Assembly: GCF_905171775.1 (NCBI RefSeq)
Contig: NC_053501.1
Span: 17,559,754-17,623,753 of the forward strand
Source of the DNA: Rana temporaria
Lineage: Eukaryota > Chordata > Amphibia > Anura > Ranidae
DNA length: 64,000 nucleotides
Direction of reading: 5' to 3'
Part shown: piece after piece, positions 12,363 through 22,015 of the stretch
Layout: every line of letters begins with the position of its first letter
Position numbering within the stretch: the first letter of the stretch is position 1
Program-made: the position numbers and the translations under genes
Notes under the pieces: generated by a model
Seen by the model: only the letters and a program-made list of their open reading frames with translations
The model's database searches: none
What the model was told of the DNA's origin: nothing

Positions 12363-12533
12363 CTGCAGAGCCGGTCCCTGAAGCATCCTCGCTGGCAATG
12401 TCTGTGTAGGGGGGCCCCATACTCGTACCGCTGTCTTCATAATTGGCCTCTGAGCTGCTCTGCGATGGCAACGCAGGGCGTCTGTATGGGCTGCGACCGG
12501 GGGAACGCCATTCCGACACTCTCGAAGGGGAGC
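12363..12533 (-). CDS. Exon 3 (as seen) of an unnamed WVxF-motif gene
   Basis: This 171-nt minus-strand segment has an acceptor ending ttctgtacatcag and a donor ctgcag|gtaaggg, both near consensus. It starts with two bases that complete a Gly codon and ends after the first base of the next, so it is phase 1-1 (57 codons' worth). The frame reads SPSRVSEWRSPGRSPYRRPA, then a Ser-rich stretch SQSSSEANYEDSGTSM, a Pro-Pro-Tyr (PPYTD) and an acidic SEDASGTGSA. It looks intrinsically disordered, with several SP/RSP phosphorylation-type sites and a PPxY-like core without a full match. Phase fits both neighbours (17653-17865 and 5915-6017). I do not recognise the family from this exon. Confidence 0.75.
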
Positions 12534-12930
12534 CTGATGTACAGAAATATCACAAAGAAGCGCACTTTAGAACCCGTTAGAACAAAATACAGTACTTGCT
12601 AAAATCTTCTTCATCTAAGAGCAACTGGCAGTTGTGCACAGTGCAAATAACAGCAGCCTCGGGAGACAATCTGTGAACAATGAGAAGTAATTTTCCGCCA
12701 TAACAACTGCAACAAGGCTTGAAGCATCAAAGTAATTACAAACATAAAATGAAAAGATAAATGAAGTATGATATGGTGATTTGTTCAGTTATTTGTAAGG
12801 CCATTGGTGGTCAGTGGGTGGGGCTATGGTGTCTTTATCCCACCCCTACTATGAATATGTTAGCTCCTCCCTTTAATAACACCCAGAATTATTTGTAAGG
12901 CCATTGGCAGTCAGTGGGGGAGCTACAGTG
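12534..12930. other. Putative intron with a local direct repeat
   Basis: The words ttatttgtaaggccattgg and gtcagtggg occur twice, about 100 bp apart (12791 and 12890). Nothing else seen. Confidence 0.4.
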
Positions 12931-12933
12931 GGG

Positions 12934-13080
12934 TAGATTCAGGTAGCTTTGCGCTTTTCTTACGGAGGCGCAGCGTACCGTTTTGCCGCTGCGCCTCCGT
13001 AAATTACCTGCGCTACGCTTGATTCACGGAGCAGTAGCTCCGTAATTTGCGTGAGCGCTCCGGAAAACTGCCCGGCGTAA
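12934..13080. mobile_element. Harbinger-like MITE fragment
   Basis: Opens ggtagattcaggtagc, followed by an inverted pair ttacggaggcgcagcg / cgctgcgcctccgtaa, then cggcgtaa where it stops. It resembles the left end of the family at 35583-36303. Confidence 0.6.
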
Positions 13081-13197
13081 GGATAGAAACAGCCATGATA
13101 GTGGTGGGCCACCTGGATTAAGGGGGCATTTAGCCCCTACGGGATAGGAGTCCTCGTAGGACAACAAGCCTCTCTGTTGGCTGGATTCCATCTCTAA
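13081..13197. repeat. ~115-bp repeat, partner of 17202-17316
   Basis: From ggatagaaacagccatgata to ctggattccatctct this is almost identical to 17202-17316; I see one substitution (tcctcgtagg against tccttgtagg). Both copies are joined to MITE sequence at different points. On the minus strand both give an open frame with ESSQQRGLLSY, but nothing supports coding. Confidence 0.8.
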
Positions 13198-13438
13198 TGC
13201 CACTTTGTTTTCTCCTGTAAACAACCATCGGTACTCGTTTATCACTAAAGCAAAAAACAAGGCCGCAATACGCCGCATATCGCCTACGCAAAGGTGTGAA
13301 TGCAGCCTTACAGCGGTTTTTAATTAATTTCAATGGAGGGGGCATGGGGAGCGTTTTATGAGCATTTTAATAGCGCTATTTTTACCGCGAAAACGCGGCA
13401 AAAACGCGGCAAAAACGCACCAGTGTGAAAGGGCCCTA
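13198..13438. mobile_element. MITE right-hand part (gcaccagtgtgaaagggccc end)
   Basis: Subterminal aaaacgcggcaaaaacgcggc words and the terminal gtgtgaaagggccc are characteristic of short inverted-repeat elements here, but the left end is not resolved. Confidence 0.45.
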
Positions 13439-14290
13439 AATCTCAGGACTGGCTGACCAGGAATACGAATCTTCTGCAGATAAAGCAGAACCCATACATG
13501 AAAGGTGTATTCAGCTGTGTGTCCAGAGTTCCCATTTTATTTCCCTGGCAGAAACGGTAACAATATTTTGTGACCAATGAGGGAGGGGGTCTGAGCGAGA
13601 CGCGGCACGCATTTATGAAGTTCCAGCCGGCGAGTTCGTTTAGCTGAAGGTAATAACAGGCTGAAAAATTACTGCGCGGGATATATTTATATGTTTCTAT
13701 CTGTCCGCCATCGGCACACGCCGTCCTATAACTGCAGCGGCATTTTTATCTACAATGTAATTTCCTGATGGCGTCTTGGATGGCGCGGGCGGCCATGATA
13801 ATGAGATCGCAAAAAAAAAAAAACAACAATCTTTCCTAAGGAAAACTCGGTATTCAACCTCTTTTTTGCTCAGGCTGGAGTTGGGGGATTTCCAGAACAC
13901 GTTATGTAGGGGCTTATTGACACCTCCCAACGCGCATTATTGTGAGCGCAGCACGTGCGCGTTGTTAATTGCATTTCACTGCTCGTTATTTTCCCTTCTT
14001 GTTTTATTTCTGTTGCACACCTTGACGTATATTGTGGGGCGTCTCTGTGCTGCTAAACAATGCAGCATGCTTCCATTTCTCCAACGCAATGCTTTGGTCG
14101 GCCTTACAGACAACAATTGTATTTGCTGTGTCTTTGATCTCATCGACCGACAATAAAAGGGATTTATACAAAATCTGCAAAGCTATTCATCTCAGGAAAC
14201 TGCAGGTTTGGAACCCTTGTTCTGTGTGAATGCCGGCAAAATCAAAACTTACTAGGCTATTTTCTCTCCAGGTCAGATGTTCTTCATATA
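13439..14290. other. Non-repetitive intron segment, possible conserved non-coding element
   Basis: No repeat found. Stretches near 13600-13680 (gttcgtttagctgaaggtaa, gcgcgggatatatttat) and 13925-14000 (gcgcattattgtgagcgcag) have the texture of conserved regulatory DNA. Small open frames (13697-13930 minus, 13776-14156 plus) contain an A-run and look spurious. Confidence 0.35.
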
Positions 14291-14329
14291 AATCAGTGAT
14301 CTCCAAACTGTGGACCTTTGCTTAGTTAT

Positions 14330-15960
14330 ATCCAGACCTTGGGGCACAATTTCATCCATTGACACCGACAATGGGGCAGAATTCCTCACACTGACACCAA
14401 CGACGGGGCACAATTCCTCACACTGACACCAACGATGGGGCACAGTTCCTTTCAATGACACAAACAATGGGGCACAATTCCTTTCAATGAAACCAACGAT
14501 GGGGCACAATTCCTGCCACTGACACCAACGATGGGGCACAATTCCTCCCACAAATGATGGGTCACAATTCCTCCCACTGGCACCAACGATGGGGACACAA
14601 TTCCTCCCACTGACACCTACCATGGGGCACAATTCTTCCCACTAACACCAATGATGGGGCACATCTTCTCCCAGTGACACCAACGATGGGGCACAATTCC
14701 TCTTACTGACCCAACGAAGATACACAATTCCTCCCAATGATGGGGCACAATTTCTCACACTGATACCAACGATGGGGCACAATCCCTCTCACTAACACCA
14801 ATGATGGGGCACAATTACTCCCAGTGACACCAAAGATGAGACACAATTCTTCCTACTGGGCCATATTCTCATAGAAGTTACGATGGAGTAACTCAGGATA
14901 CTCCATCGTATCTCCCTTTTTTGGCCCGTGTATCTATGCTCCTGATTCTTAGAATCATTTTCGCATAGATACACTTAAGATCCGCCATCTGTAAGTCACT
15001 TACACTGGCGGATCTTAAATGTAATGACGCCGGCCGCCGCTAGATGGCATTTACGTGAAGGACTCATTTGCGTATGCAAATGATCTTTCTACGCCGATTC
15101 CCGAACGAGTTTGCGTCGCGTAACCGTCGCTAACGTCGTTTGCGCAAGCGGAAATTTAGTCCTGCTATATGAGGATTACATTTCCGCAAGTCCCACGTAG
15201 GCCATGTTACGGATGGCGTCGGGTCCGCGTCGTGTTTTTTCGTCGGGTACGTCGTTTCCGTAAGTCGTTCTTGAATACGACTTTACGTCAATGACGCACA
15301 CGTCGGCGTCATTGACGTTTTCCGCCGAGAACTGAAGCATGCGCACTTGGCTTTTTGAAGCCCGGCGCATGCGCAGTTCATTAGAATCGGGGGCGCGCTT
15401 AATTTGAATACAAGCCGCCCCCTTGGAGATCCGCCAGGCTACGCCGGGGCATTTACACTCCGCCATCCCAACTTACGGAGCAAGTGTTTGGGGAATACAA
15501 CACTTGCTCCTGTAAGTTGGGACAGCGGAGTGTAAATGCCTTAAGCGCAGCCCACGGATTTTTAGAGAGAATATGGGCCATTGACACCAAAGATGGGGCA
15601 CAATCCCTCCCACTGACACCAACGATGGGTCACAATTCTTCCCACTGACACCAACGAAGGGACACAATTCCTCCCAATGATGGGGCACAATCCCTATCAC
15701 TGACACCAACGATGGGACACAATTCTTCCCACTGACACCAACGAAGGGACACAATTCCTCCCAATGATGGGGCACAATCCCTATCACTGACACCAACGAT
15801 GGGACACAATTCTTGCCACAGACACCAACGATGGGACACAATTCTTGCCACAGACACCAACGATGGGGCACAATTCCTCCCACTGACACCAAAGAAGGGG
15901 CACAATTCCTCCCAATGACGCCAACTGTGTGGCACAATTCTTCCCACCGACACCTAGGAT
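14330..15960. repeat. 32-bp minisatellite, interrupted at 14858-15579
   Basis: The unit is close to tgacaccaacgatggggc plus acaattcctcccac. It fills 14330-14857 and 15580-15960. In the right block a piece of about 75 bp (15661-15735) is duplicated next door. Minus-strand open frames reading GRNCAPSLVSV-like repeats (15473-15988 and others) are artefacts of the array. Confidence 0.9.
14858..15579. mobile_element. Harbinger-like MITE (copy B), nested in the minisatellite
   Basis: The ends gggccatattctc and gagaatatgggcc bracket a family-typical interior: hairpins near both ends, ccgctagatggc, catatgcaaatg-like pieces and tgcgcatgc words. Array units of the same kind lie on both sides, so it inserted after the array had formed. 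Confidence 0.85.
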
Positions 15961-16063
15961 TGTTTTTCCCCACTGATGTTGAGACCAATAACCACAGTCT
16001 GGCCCCCTCAAAGTCTGAGGGCCAATAAACTGGCCCCTTGTTTAGAAAGTTTGGAGACCCCAG

Positions 16064-16534
16064 ATATATATATATTAGATTCGGAAATATACTTTATTAC
16101 ATCCAGTAAATCGCACCACATTGACTAGAAAGAGGAGGCAGGTCCAGGCTGCTAACGCCTTAAAAGTCCACCTTGGAAGCTGGTAGTTCGGTTCTGGGTG
16201 AAAGCCAATCTTTGTATCAAGATTCTACGTATAACTGAAATACAGGTTTTGGGGTTCAGACTTTGCTGGCATGCCCAGAGCTCTAGTGTATGTTGTAGAA
16301 TGTTCTCCTGTCCTCAAACATGGTTCAGGTTGGCCATAGAGAATTGCAGGTGATTTAGGGGCATGTACTGCGGTCATGCACAACAACTAGGCTTGACATC
16401 TGTAAGGGCAAGAGAACACTATGGCAGGAGGCTGTAACTATCAGGCATGCCGAGCAGAGCTGGAACCTGAAGTCTGTTCCTCTATGGTAAATCAGGAGGA
16501 GGGCCCTTACACAGCTTCAGGCATGGGTCCCCTG
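16064..16534. other. Non-repetitive segment, no feature
   Basis: A short TA run at 16064-16074, then unique-looking DNA. No splice-flanked open frame was found. Confidence 0.35.
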
Positions 16535-16875
16535 GAGCAGAGAACTGGGGGGGGGGGGGGGGGGCGGGGGGATTTGTGCTGCCGCCTCAAATTGAGAAGC
16601 GGGGGGCTGCCGTGAATTGAGAAGCGGGGGTGCCGCCGCTAATTGAGAAGCGGGGGCTGCCACGAATTGGGGGGGGGGGGGGGTAGCCCTGGGGACCTCT
16701 GGGCCCCTTACAATGAAAAATTATTATTAAAAAAAGGGGGGTAGCCATCCCCTTTAATAAAAATATATATATATAAAAAAAATGAAAACATTTTTTTTTA
16801 TAAAAAAGAAAAAAAAAGGGGGGGGGTCCTGGGGACCTCTGGGCCCTTTAATAAAAACAAAACAAAACAAACAAA

Positions 16876-16928
<53 letters not shown>

Positions 16929-17040
16929 CGTTTTTATAAAAAAAAGGGGGGGTTGCCATCCGGGGGCCCTGGGGACCTCCGGGCCCCTTACAGGTGTACT
17001 GCCTGTACCCCCCTGATGGCGACCCTGGTGCTGAGGTCAG
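16535..17040. repeat. G-run-rich dispersed repeat with (TA)n at 16884-16923
   Basis: Three attgagaagcggggg units (16590-16660) precede repeated ccctggggacctctgggcccc modules separated by A/T tracts, including a pure TA run of about 40 bases. I recall this module as frequent in frogs. Confidence 0.6.
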
Positions 17041-17316
17041 GAACAGCATGGATTTAGTTCAAACATTGGTGTACAATAATCCATCACTAGTCCATAATCA
17101 GACGTCAATGGGCAGGTAAATCTGGTTGTTACAAATCTCTGGACCTCCAATATATCAAAAAGTTCCTTTTTCTGACCTCCAGAACCCAGCACTTCAATCA
17201 CCCAGGATAGAAACAGCCATGATAGTGGTGGGCCACCTGGATTAAGGGGGCATTTAGCCCCTACGGGATAGGAGTCCTTGTAGGACAACAAGCCTCTCTG
17301 TTGGCTGGATTCCATC
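17041..17316. repeat. Dispersed repeat including the partner of 13081-13197
   Basis: 17202-17316 nearly duplicates 13081-13197; the left extension 17041-17201 has no partner in the window. A minus-strand open frame of 92 codons crosses both parts but lacks other support. Confidence 0.65.
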
Positions 17317-17322
17317 TCTCGT

Positions 17323-17543
17323 GCCTCGTATACACAACCGGGGTTTTCTGACGGGAAAACTGCGAGGAGAGCTTTTGGCCGGGAATCCCACCATGTGTAT
17401 GCTCCCTCGCAGTTTTTCCGACGGGAAAACTGCCAAAATCCGCCGGCAAAAAAAAGAGAACCAGCTTTCTTTTTTTCCCATTGGGAATCCCGACTGACTT
17501 TTTCCCCGTCGGAAATCCCGAGCGTGTGTACAGGGCAATAAGG
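17323..17543. mobile_element. MITE with gcctcgtatacaca / tgtgtacagggc ends
   Basis: Ends are inverted (gcctcgtatacacaaccggg against ccgagcgtgtgtacagggc), and the interior has repeated gacgggaaaactgc / cgggaatccc pieces. It belongs with the cgtacacacgat class at 59183 and 47513. Confidence 0.65.
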
Positions 17544-17652
17544 CCATCTGATCCTAATTCTGTATCAAAATAAAGTCCATTCTTTATAAGAAACTCCATC
17601 TCACCCAAAGAAAGACCTCCTGGAAACACCAACACCTATCTGGACTTATTAC

Positions 17653-17865
17653 CTGCCTTACTTTTCCCCGGGGAAGGGGGATGGTGAGGCTCCTCAAAGT
17701 GAACCCAGGATGAGACATCGGTCCTTATGGGCTTTGGAGATCCGTCTGCTCCATCAGATTGGTGAAGGTGGGAGGAACCAGTCCCAGCGGAAGCTCCACT
17801 CTGTATCTCTGCAGCTTTCTCTTGCTCCGTTGATTGGCGGCTCGGTTGGTGTTCCTTTTCATCAC
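17653..17865 (-). CDS. Exon 2 (as seen) of an unnamed WVxF-motif gene
   Basis: A 213-nt minus-strand segment after the acceptor tattttttttag and before the donor aaggcag|gtaata. It begins with two bases completing a Gly and ends with one base, phase 1-1, 70 full codons. It reads DEKEHQPSRQSTEQEKAAEI, a Gly/Ser/His stretch, then RTDVSSWVHFEEPHHPPSP. The SSWVHFEEP piece is a W-V-x-F motif followed by acidic residues, as in AP-2 alpha-appendage ligands (stonins, NECAPs, synaptojanin tail). A second GT, 9 nt earlier (ggggaaaa|gtaagg), would keep the frame and drop three residues. Other frames are interrupted. It joins in frame to 20514-20580 upstream and 12363-12533 downstream. Confidence 0.8.
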
Positions 17866-17936
17866 CTAAAAAAAATAGACAAAACGTTCATCTCACAGGT
17901 CCACATTCAATGAAGAACAAGACACTGGAACACTAA

Positions 17937-18678
17937 GGCCCGGATTCTCGTACGAGTTACGCCGGCGTATCTCCAGATACGCCGTCGTAACTCTGAGTCC
18001 GAGCTGTCGTATCTTTGCGCCTGATTCTTAGAATCAGTTACGCATAGATTTGTATTAGATCCGCCCGGCGTAAGTCTCTTACGCCGTCGGATCTTAACTG
18101 CATATTTACGCTGGCAGCTAGGGGCGTGTACGCTGATTTACGCCTAGAAATATGTAAATCAGCTAGATACGCAAATTCACGAACGTACACCCGGCCGACA
18201 CAGTACAGATACGCTGTTTACGTTAGGCTTTTCCCGGCGTAAAGTTACCCCTGTTATATTAGGCGTAGATGAGGCATACCAATGTTAAGTATGGACGTCG
18301 TTCCCGCGTTGAATTTTGAAAATTTTACGTAGTTTGCGTAAGTCGTTCGCGAATAGGGCTGGGCGTCATTTACGTTCACGTCGAAAGCATTGGCTTCCTG
18401 CGGGTTAATTTGGAGCATGCGCACTGGGATACTTTCACGGACGGCGCATGCGCCGTTCGTAAAAAGCGTCATTTACGTGGGGTCACATTAGATTTACATA
18501 ACACACGCCCACATCTACCACATTTGAATTAGGCGGGCTTACGCCGGCCTATTTACGCTACGCCGCCGCAACTTTGGTTTGAGAATACGGCACTTGCCTG
18601 TCAAAGTTGCGGAGGCGTAACGTATATAGGATACGTTACGCCCGCACAAAGATACGCGGTTCTACGTGAATCCGGGCC
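17937..18678. mobile_element. Harbinger-like MITE, complete (copy C)
   Basis: The ends ggcccggattctcg and cgtgaatccgggcc are flanked by TAA at 17934-17936 and 18679-18681, the 3-bp TWA-type duplication of PIF/Harbinger elements. Subterminal hairpin gccggcgtatctccagatacgcc. Non-coding, very CpG-rich. Confidence 0.9.
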
Positions 18679-18965
18679 TAAATATGTCTGAGCCCTTTCA
18701 TCCTGGCTGGTGCTTATACCAAACCTTAGGGGAACATCCTCTTATTGGGTCCAGGGAAGATATGACTGGACTCAGGGCCGTCCCTAATGTTGATTGGACC
18801 CTGGGCAAAATTTTTCTTGGGGCCCCCCATGCAATTTTGCTCTCCACCTGCTCTGAGACATACAATAAATATCAGCTAGACTTAAAATCAGTTTACTGTA
18901 TCAGATCAGGCGATGATTGCGATTGGTTGCCAGAGGTTACAGCACATCATTACCATTATGGCTCA

Positions 18966-19375
18966 GGCCTCGTACACACGAGGGGACATGTCCGATGAAA
19001 ACGGTCCGCGGTACGTTTTCATCGGATATGTCCGCTTGGAGATTTCTGTCTGATGGTTGTACACACCATCAAACAGAAATCCGGGCGGACAGGATACGCG
19101 GTGACGTGGCCGCACCGTCGCGGCGACGATGACGCGGCGACGTGCGCGACCCTGGAAGGTAAATGCTTCCGCGCATGCATCGAATCACTTCGACGCATGC
19201 GAGGGCTTTTCGGCCGAGCAGACATGTCCGGTGAGTCGTACAGACGACCGAACATGTCTGACGGACAGGCTTCCAGCAGACAGGTTTCTTAGCATGCTAA
19301 GAAACATTTGTCCGCTGGAAACTGTCCGATCCGCCAGACCAGTTTCAGCGGACATGTTCGGTCGTGCGGTTATTT
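18966..19375. mobile_element. MITE of the ggcctcgtacacacgag class, right end lost
   Basis: The left end ggcctcgtacacacgagggg is followed by inverted gacatgtccgatga/tcatcggatatgtcc pieces. The expected right terminus (cgtgtgtacgaggcc) is not present near 19375. Overlapping open frames on both strands are products of its GC-rich palindromes. Confidence 0.65.
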
Positions 19376-19474
19376 ACATGTAAACACATGGCCTGCAGGT
19401 GAGTCATCTGTACAAAACAATAGGGCAGAGTTGGGCAGCATTAGTAACAGCACTTCACACTGATCCCAGTTTAA

Positions 19475-19978
19475 AGGGGTTGTAAAGGTACAATTTTTTC
19501 CCCCCTAAATAGCTTCCTTTACCTTAGTGCAGTCCTCCTTCATTTACCTCATCCTTCAATTTTGCTATTAAATGTCCTTATTTCTTCTGAGAAATCCTCA
19601 CTTTCTGTTCTTCTGTCTGTAACTCCACACAGTAATGTGAGGCTTTCTCCCTGGTGTGGAGTGTCGTGCCCGCCCCCTCCCTTGCACTACAGGAGAGTCA
19701 GGACGCTCTCTACGTTGCAGATAGAGAAAGGAGCTGTGTGTTAGTGGGCGTCCTGACTCTCCTGTAGTCCAAGGGAGGGGGCGAGCACAACACTCCACAC
19801 CAGGGAGAAAGCCTCGCATTACTGCGTGTAGTTACAGACAGAAGAACAGGAAGTGAGGATTTCTCAGAAGAAATAAGGACATTTAAAAGCAAAATGGAAG
19901 GATGAGGTAAGTGAAGGAGGACTGTACTAAGGTAAAGAAAGCTATTTAGGGAAACAAAATTGTACCTTTACAACCCCT
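19475..19978. mobile_element. TTAA-flanked long-hairpin MITE (Kolobok/piggyBac-type)
   Basis: Starts aggggttgtaaaggtacaa and ends ttgtacctttacaacccct; TTAA flanks it at 19471-19474 and 19979-19982. The two arms are inverted copies over nearly 250 bp each, meeting around 19720 (ctctctacgttgcagatagag). TTAA with an AGG start fits Kolobok; piggyBac is the alternative. Confidence 0.85.
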
Positions 19979-20092
19979 TTAAACTGGGATAGTTGGCAAG
20001 TATGAGGTAGCTGCTTTGGTCCCCACAACAATGACAGGGCCCAGGGCAGCTGCCCCCTTTTGCCCTGCCTTAAAGACGGCCCTGACTGGACT

Positions 20093-20513
20093 GTGTAAAT
20101 TACCCGATGGCCGTAATCTACCCGCGCTGCTCGCCCCCAGGAAGTGACGGGATCTGATTTATATTTTGTATGTCTGTACAAATTATAACTTTCTTGCACA
20201 ACTTCTTACAATTTAGCCATTGGGCCCCTCAGAAGATTGTACATTGCTGACTTACAGGTCCTCTGTAACTGGAGTCCTCCAAGATGCTTATTAGAGAGGG
20301 GCCAGATGATTTCCCTACACTTGACTAGGCAGCTAATTTACATCGTCCAGGTTCCCCAAAAATTTGACAAAATTTGCCTTCATTTGTCCCATTGGGACTG
20401 CTTAGACAAGGTTTGCTTGAAAATACAATCACATGGCTTTGTTTTCTAACGAAGCCTTGTGAACACCATTTCAGTGAACATTATGGTGATATGGACTGCT
20501 GGAATCTCCTTAC
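20093..20513. other. Putative intron 1, no repeat recognised
   Basis: Lies just downstream (minus strand) of the first coding exon. Nothing else supportable. Confidence 0.4.
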
Positions 20514-20580
20514 CTTGTAATTTGGTGTCATCATTAAAGGACACCCACTGCGACTTCCGAGTGGCGACAGTTTCAGTCAT
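20514..20580 (-). CDS. First coding exon of an unnamed WVxF-motif gene
   Basis: The minus strand has a near-consensus donor ttacaag|gtaagg at 20513/20514. Translation from ATG at 20580 gives 22 codons plus one base: MTETVATRKSQWVSFNDD, then TKLQ. WVSFNDD is a W-V-x-F-acidic motif; STON2 carries a very similar WVSFNEE near its N-terminus. I chose this ATG because the frame is closed by TGA a few codons upstream. A good acceptor (attcctccag, 20622) would make the exon 20514-20621, with all three frames stopped before or just after the first upstream ATG, so 20581-20621 is probably 5' untranslated. The ATG has A at -3. The single leftover base joins in frame to the 17653-17865 exon. Alternatives such as STON1/2 do not match beyond the motif. 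Confidence 0.75.
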
Positions 20581-20639
20581 TGTGTCATCTTGCGGCCTCA
20601 GTCATGGTGAGAGGGAGAAAGCTGGAGGAATAAAAGGAT

Positions 20640-20935
20640 GAATGAATGAATGAATGAAAAACTTATATAGCGCGGCACATGCGAACTAAATCGCCTCTAG
20701 GCGCTCGTTGTTCCTGTCTCTCTTGATATCAAAAGAGATGAGTTTTGATCAGAAGAAAGAAGGTCAGGTGGTTTTTCTCCAACCGAATGCTGGTTGGTAA
20801 AGCATTCCATAGTCTGGGACCTTGGAGCGCAAATCTTCTTTCTCCTTTGGACTTGAATTTGGCTTTGGGTATCTCAGATGTAGCAAATATATGAATAACA
20901 ACAGTAATAATGTAACAAACGGAGAGGCTCCCCAT
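20640..20935. repeat. Dispersed repeat beginning (TGAA)n-cttatatagcgc
   Basis: A gaatgaatgaatga microsatellite joins a body with catgcgaactaaatcgcctctaggcgc. The same head (tgaatgaatgacttgtatagcgc...catgcgaactgaatcgcctctgggcgc) is at 23863-23925 with a different tail. Confidence 0.7.
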
Positions 20936-20939
20936 TCAC

Positions 20940-22015
20940 CATCACAGGGTAGTACAAGGGTAAGTTAGTATTGTTGTAGGGTGAGTTGATCTGCCGAGTC
21001 ACTGCTGGAAGACGGAACAGGGGGCGCTGAGTAGCTGAATCACTGCTGGGAGGGTGAACTGATCTGCTAAGTCACTGCTGGCAGGGGGTGCTGATTTTCT
21101 GAGTCACTGATGGAAGGGGGAATGGCTGAGCTTCTGAATCATTGCTGTTGTATGGTGACATTAGGTAGAGGGGAAAAGGGAATCAGAGTCTCTTTTATGA
21201 AGTGAAAACAGGGTGAGTTAAACTGCCAAATCACTGTTGGGATGGGGGAAGCTGAGCTTCTGATTCATTGCTGGGAGAAAGGGAGCATGGTGAGCCAAGC
21301 TGCCGAGTCACTAATGAGAAGGGGGGAGCTTAGCTGCTGAGTCACTGTGAGAAAGGGGAGCTTAACTGCTGAGTCACTGCGAGAAAGGGGGAGCTTAGCT
21401 GCTGAGTCACTAATGAGAAGGGGGAGCTTAGCTGCTGAGTCACTGTGAGAAGGGGGAGCTTAACTGCTGAGTCACTGCCGAGAAAGGGGGAGCTTAGCTG
21501 CTGAGTCACTAATGAGAAGGGGGAGCTTAGCTGCTGAGTCACTAATGAGAAGGGGGAGCTTAGCTGCTGAGTCTCTGCTGAGAAAGGGGGAGCTTAGCTG
21601 CCGAGTCACTGCGAGAAAGGGGGAGCTTAGCTGCCGAGTCACCGATGAGAAGGGGGAGCTTAGCTGCTGAGTCACTGCCGAGAAAGAGGGAGCTTAGCTG
21701 CTGAGTCACTAATGAGAAGGGGGAGCTTAGCTGCTGAGTCACTAATGAGAAGGGGGAGCTTAGCTGCTGAGTCACTGTGAGAAAGGGGGAGCTTAACTGC
21801 TGAGTCACTGTAAGAAAGGGGGAGCTTAACTGCTGAGTCACTGCCGAGAAAGGGGGAGCTTAGCTGCTGAGTCTCTGCTGAGAAAGGGGGAGCTTAGCTG
21901 CTGAGTCACTGCGAGAAAGGGGAGCTTAGCTGCTGAGTCACTGCAAGAAAGGGGGAGCTTATCTGCTGAGTCACTGATGAGAAGGGGGGGCTTAGCTGCT
22001 GAGTCAAGCCAAGTT
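20940..22015. repeat. ~33-bp tandem array, each unit with an NF-E2/AP-1-type site
   Basis: The regular part (21290-22015) repeats agcttagctgctgagtcac plus taatgagaaggggg-type spacers; 20940-21290 is degenerate. I count 16 exact TGCTGAGTCAC and several one-base variants. Minus-strand open frames (QLSSPFS/DSAAKLPL repeats) are artefacts of a stop-free unit. Confidence 0.9.

Larger units (their letters stand above)
14295..16063. mobile_element. hAT-like element whose interior is a minisatellite
   Basis: The left end cagtgatctccaaactg pairs with the right-end complement ctggggtctccaaacttt. The flanks atataaat (14287-14294) and atatatat (16064-16071) may be an 8-bp target duplication with one difference, though the right flank is TA-rich. 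Almost all the interior is tandem repeat, split by another MITE. Confidence 0.6.
18773..20084. mobile_element. hAT-like element holding two nested elements
   Basis: Starts cagggccgtccctaatg and ends ttaaagacggccctg; exact 8-bp duplications ACTGGACT lie at 18765-18772 and 20085-20092. Its own sequence is confined to the ends (about 18773-18965 and 19983-20084). The middle is later insertions at 18966-19375 and 19475-19978. Confidence 0.85.
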
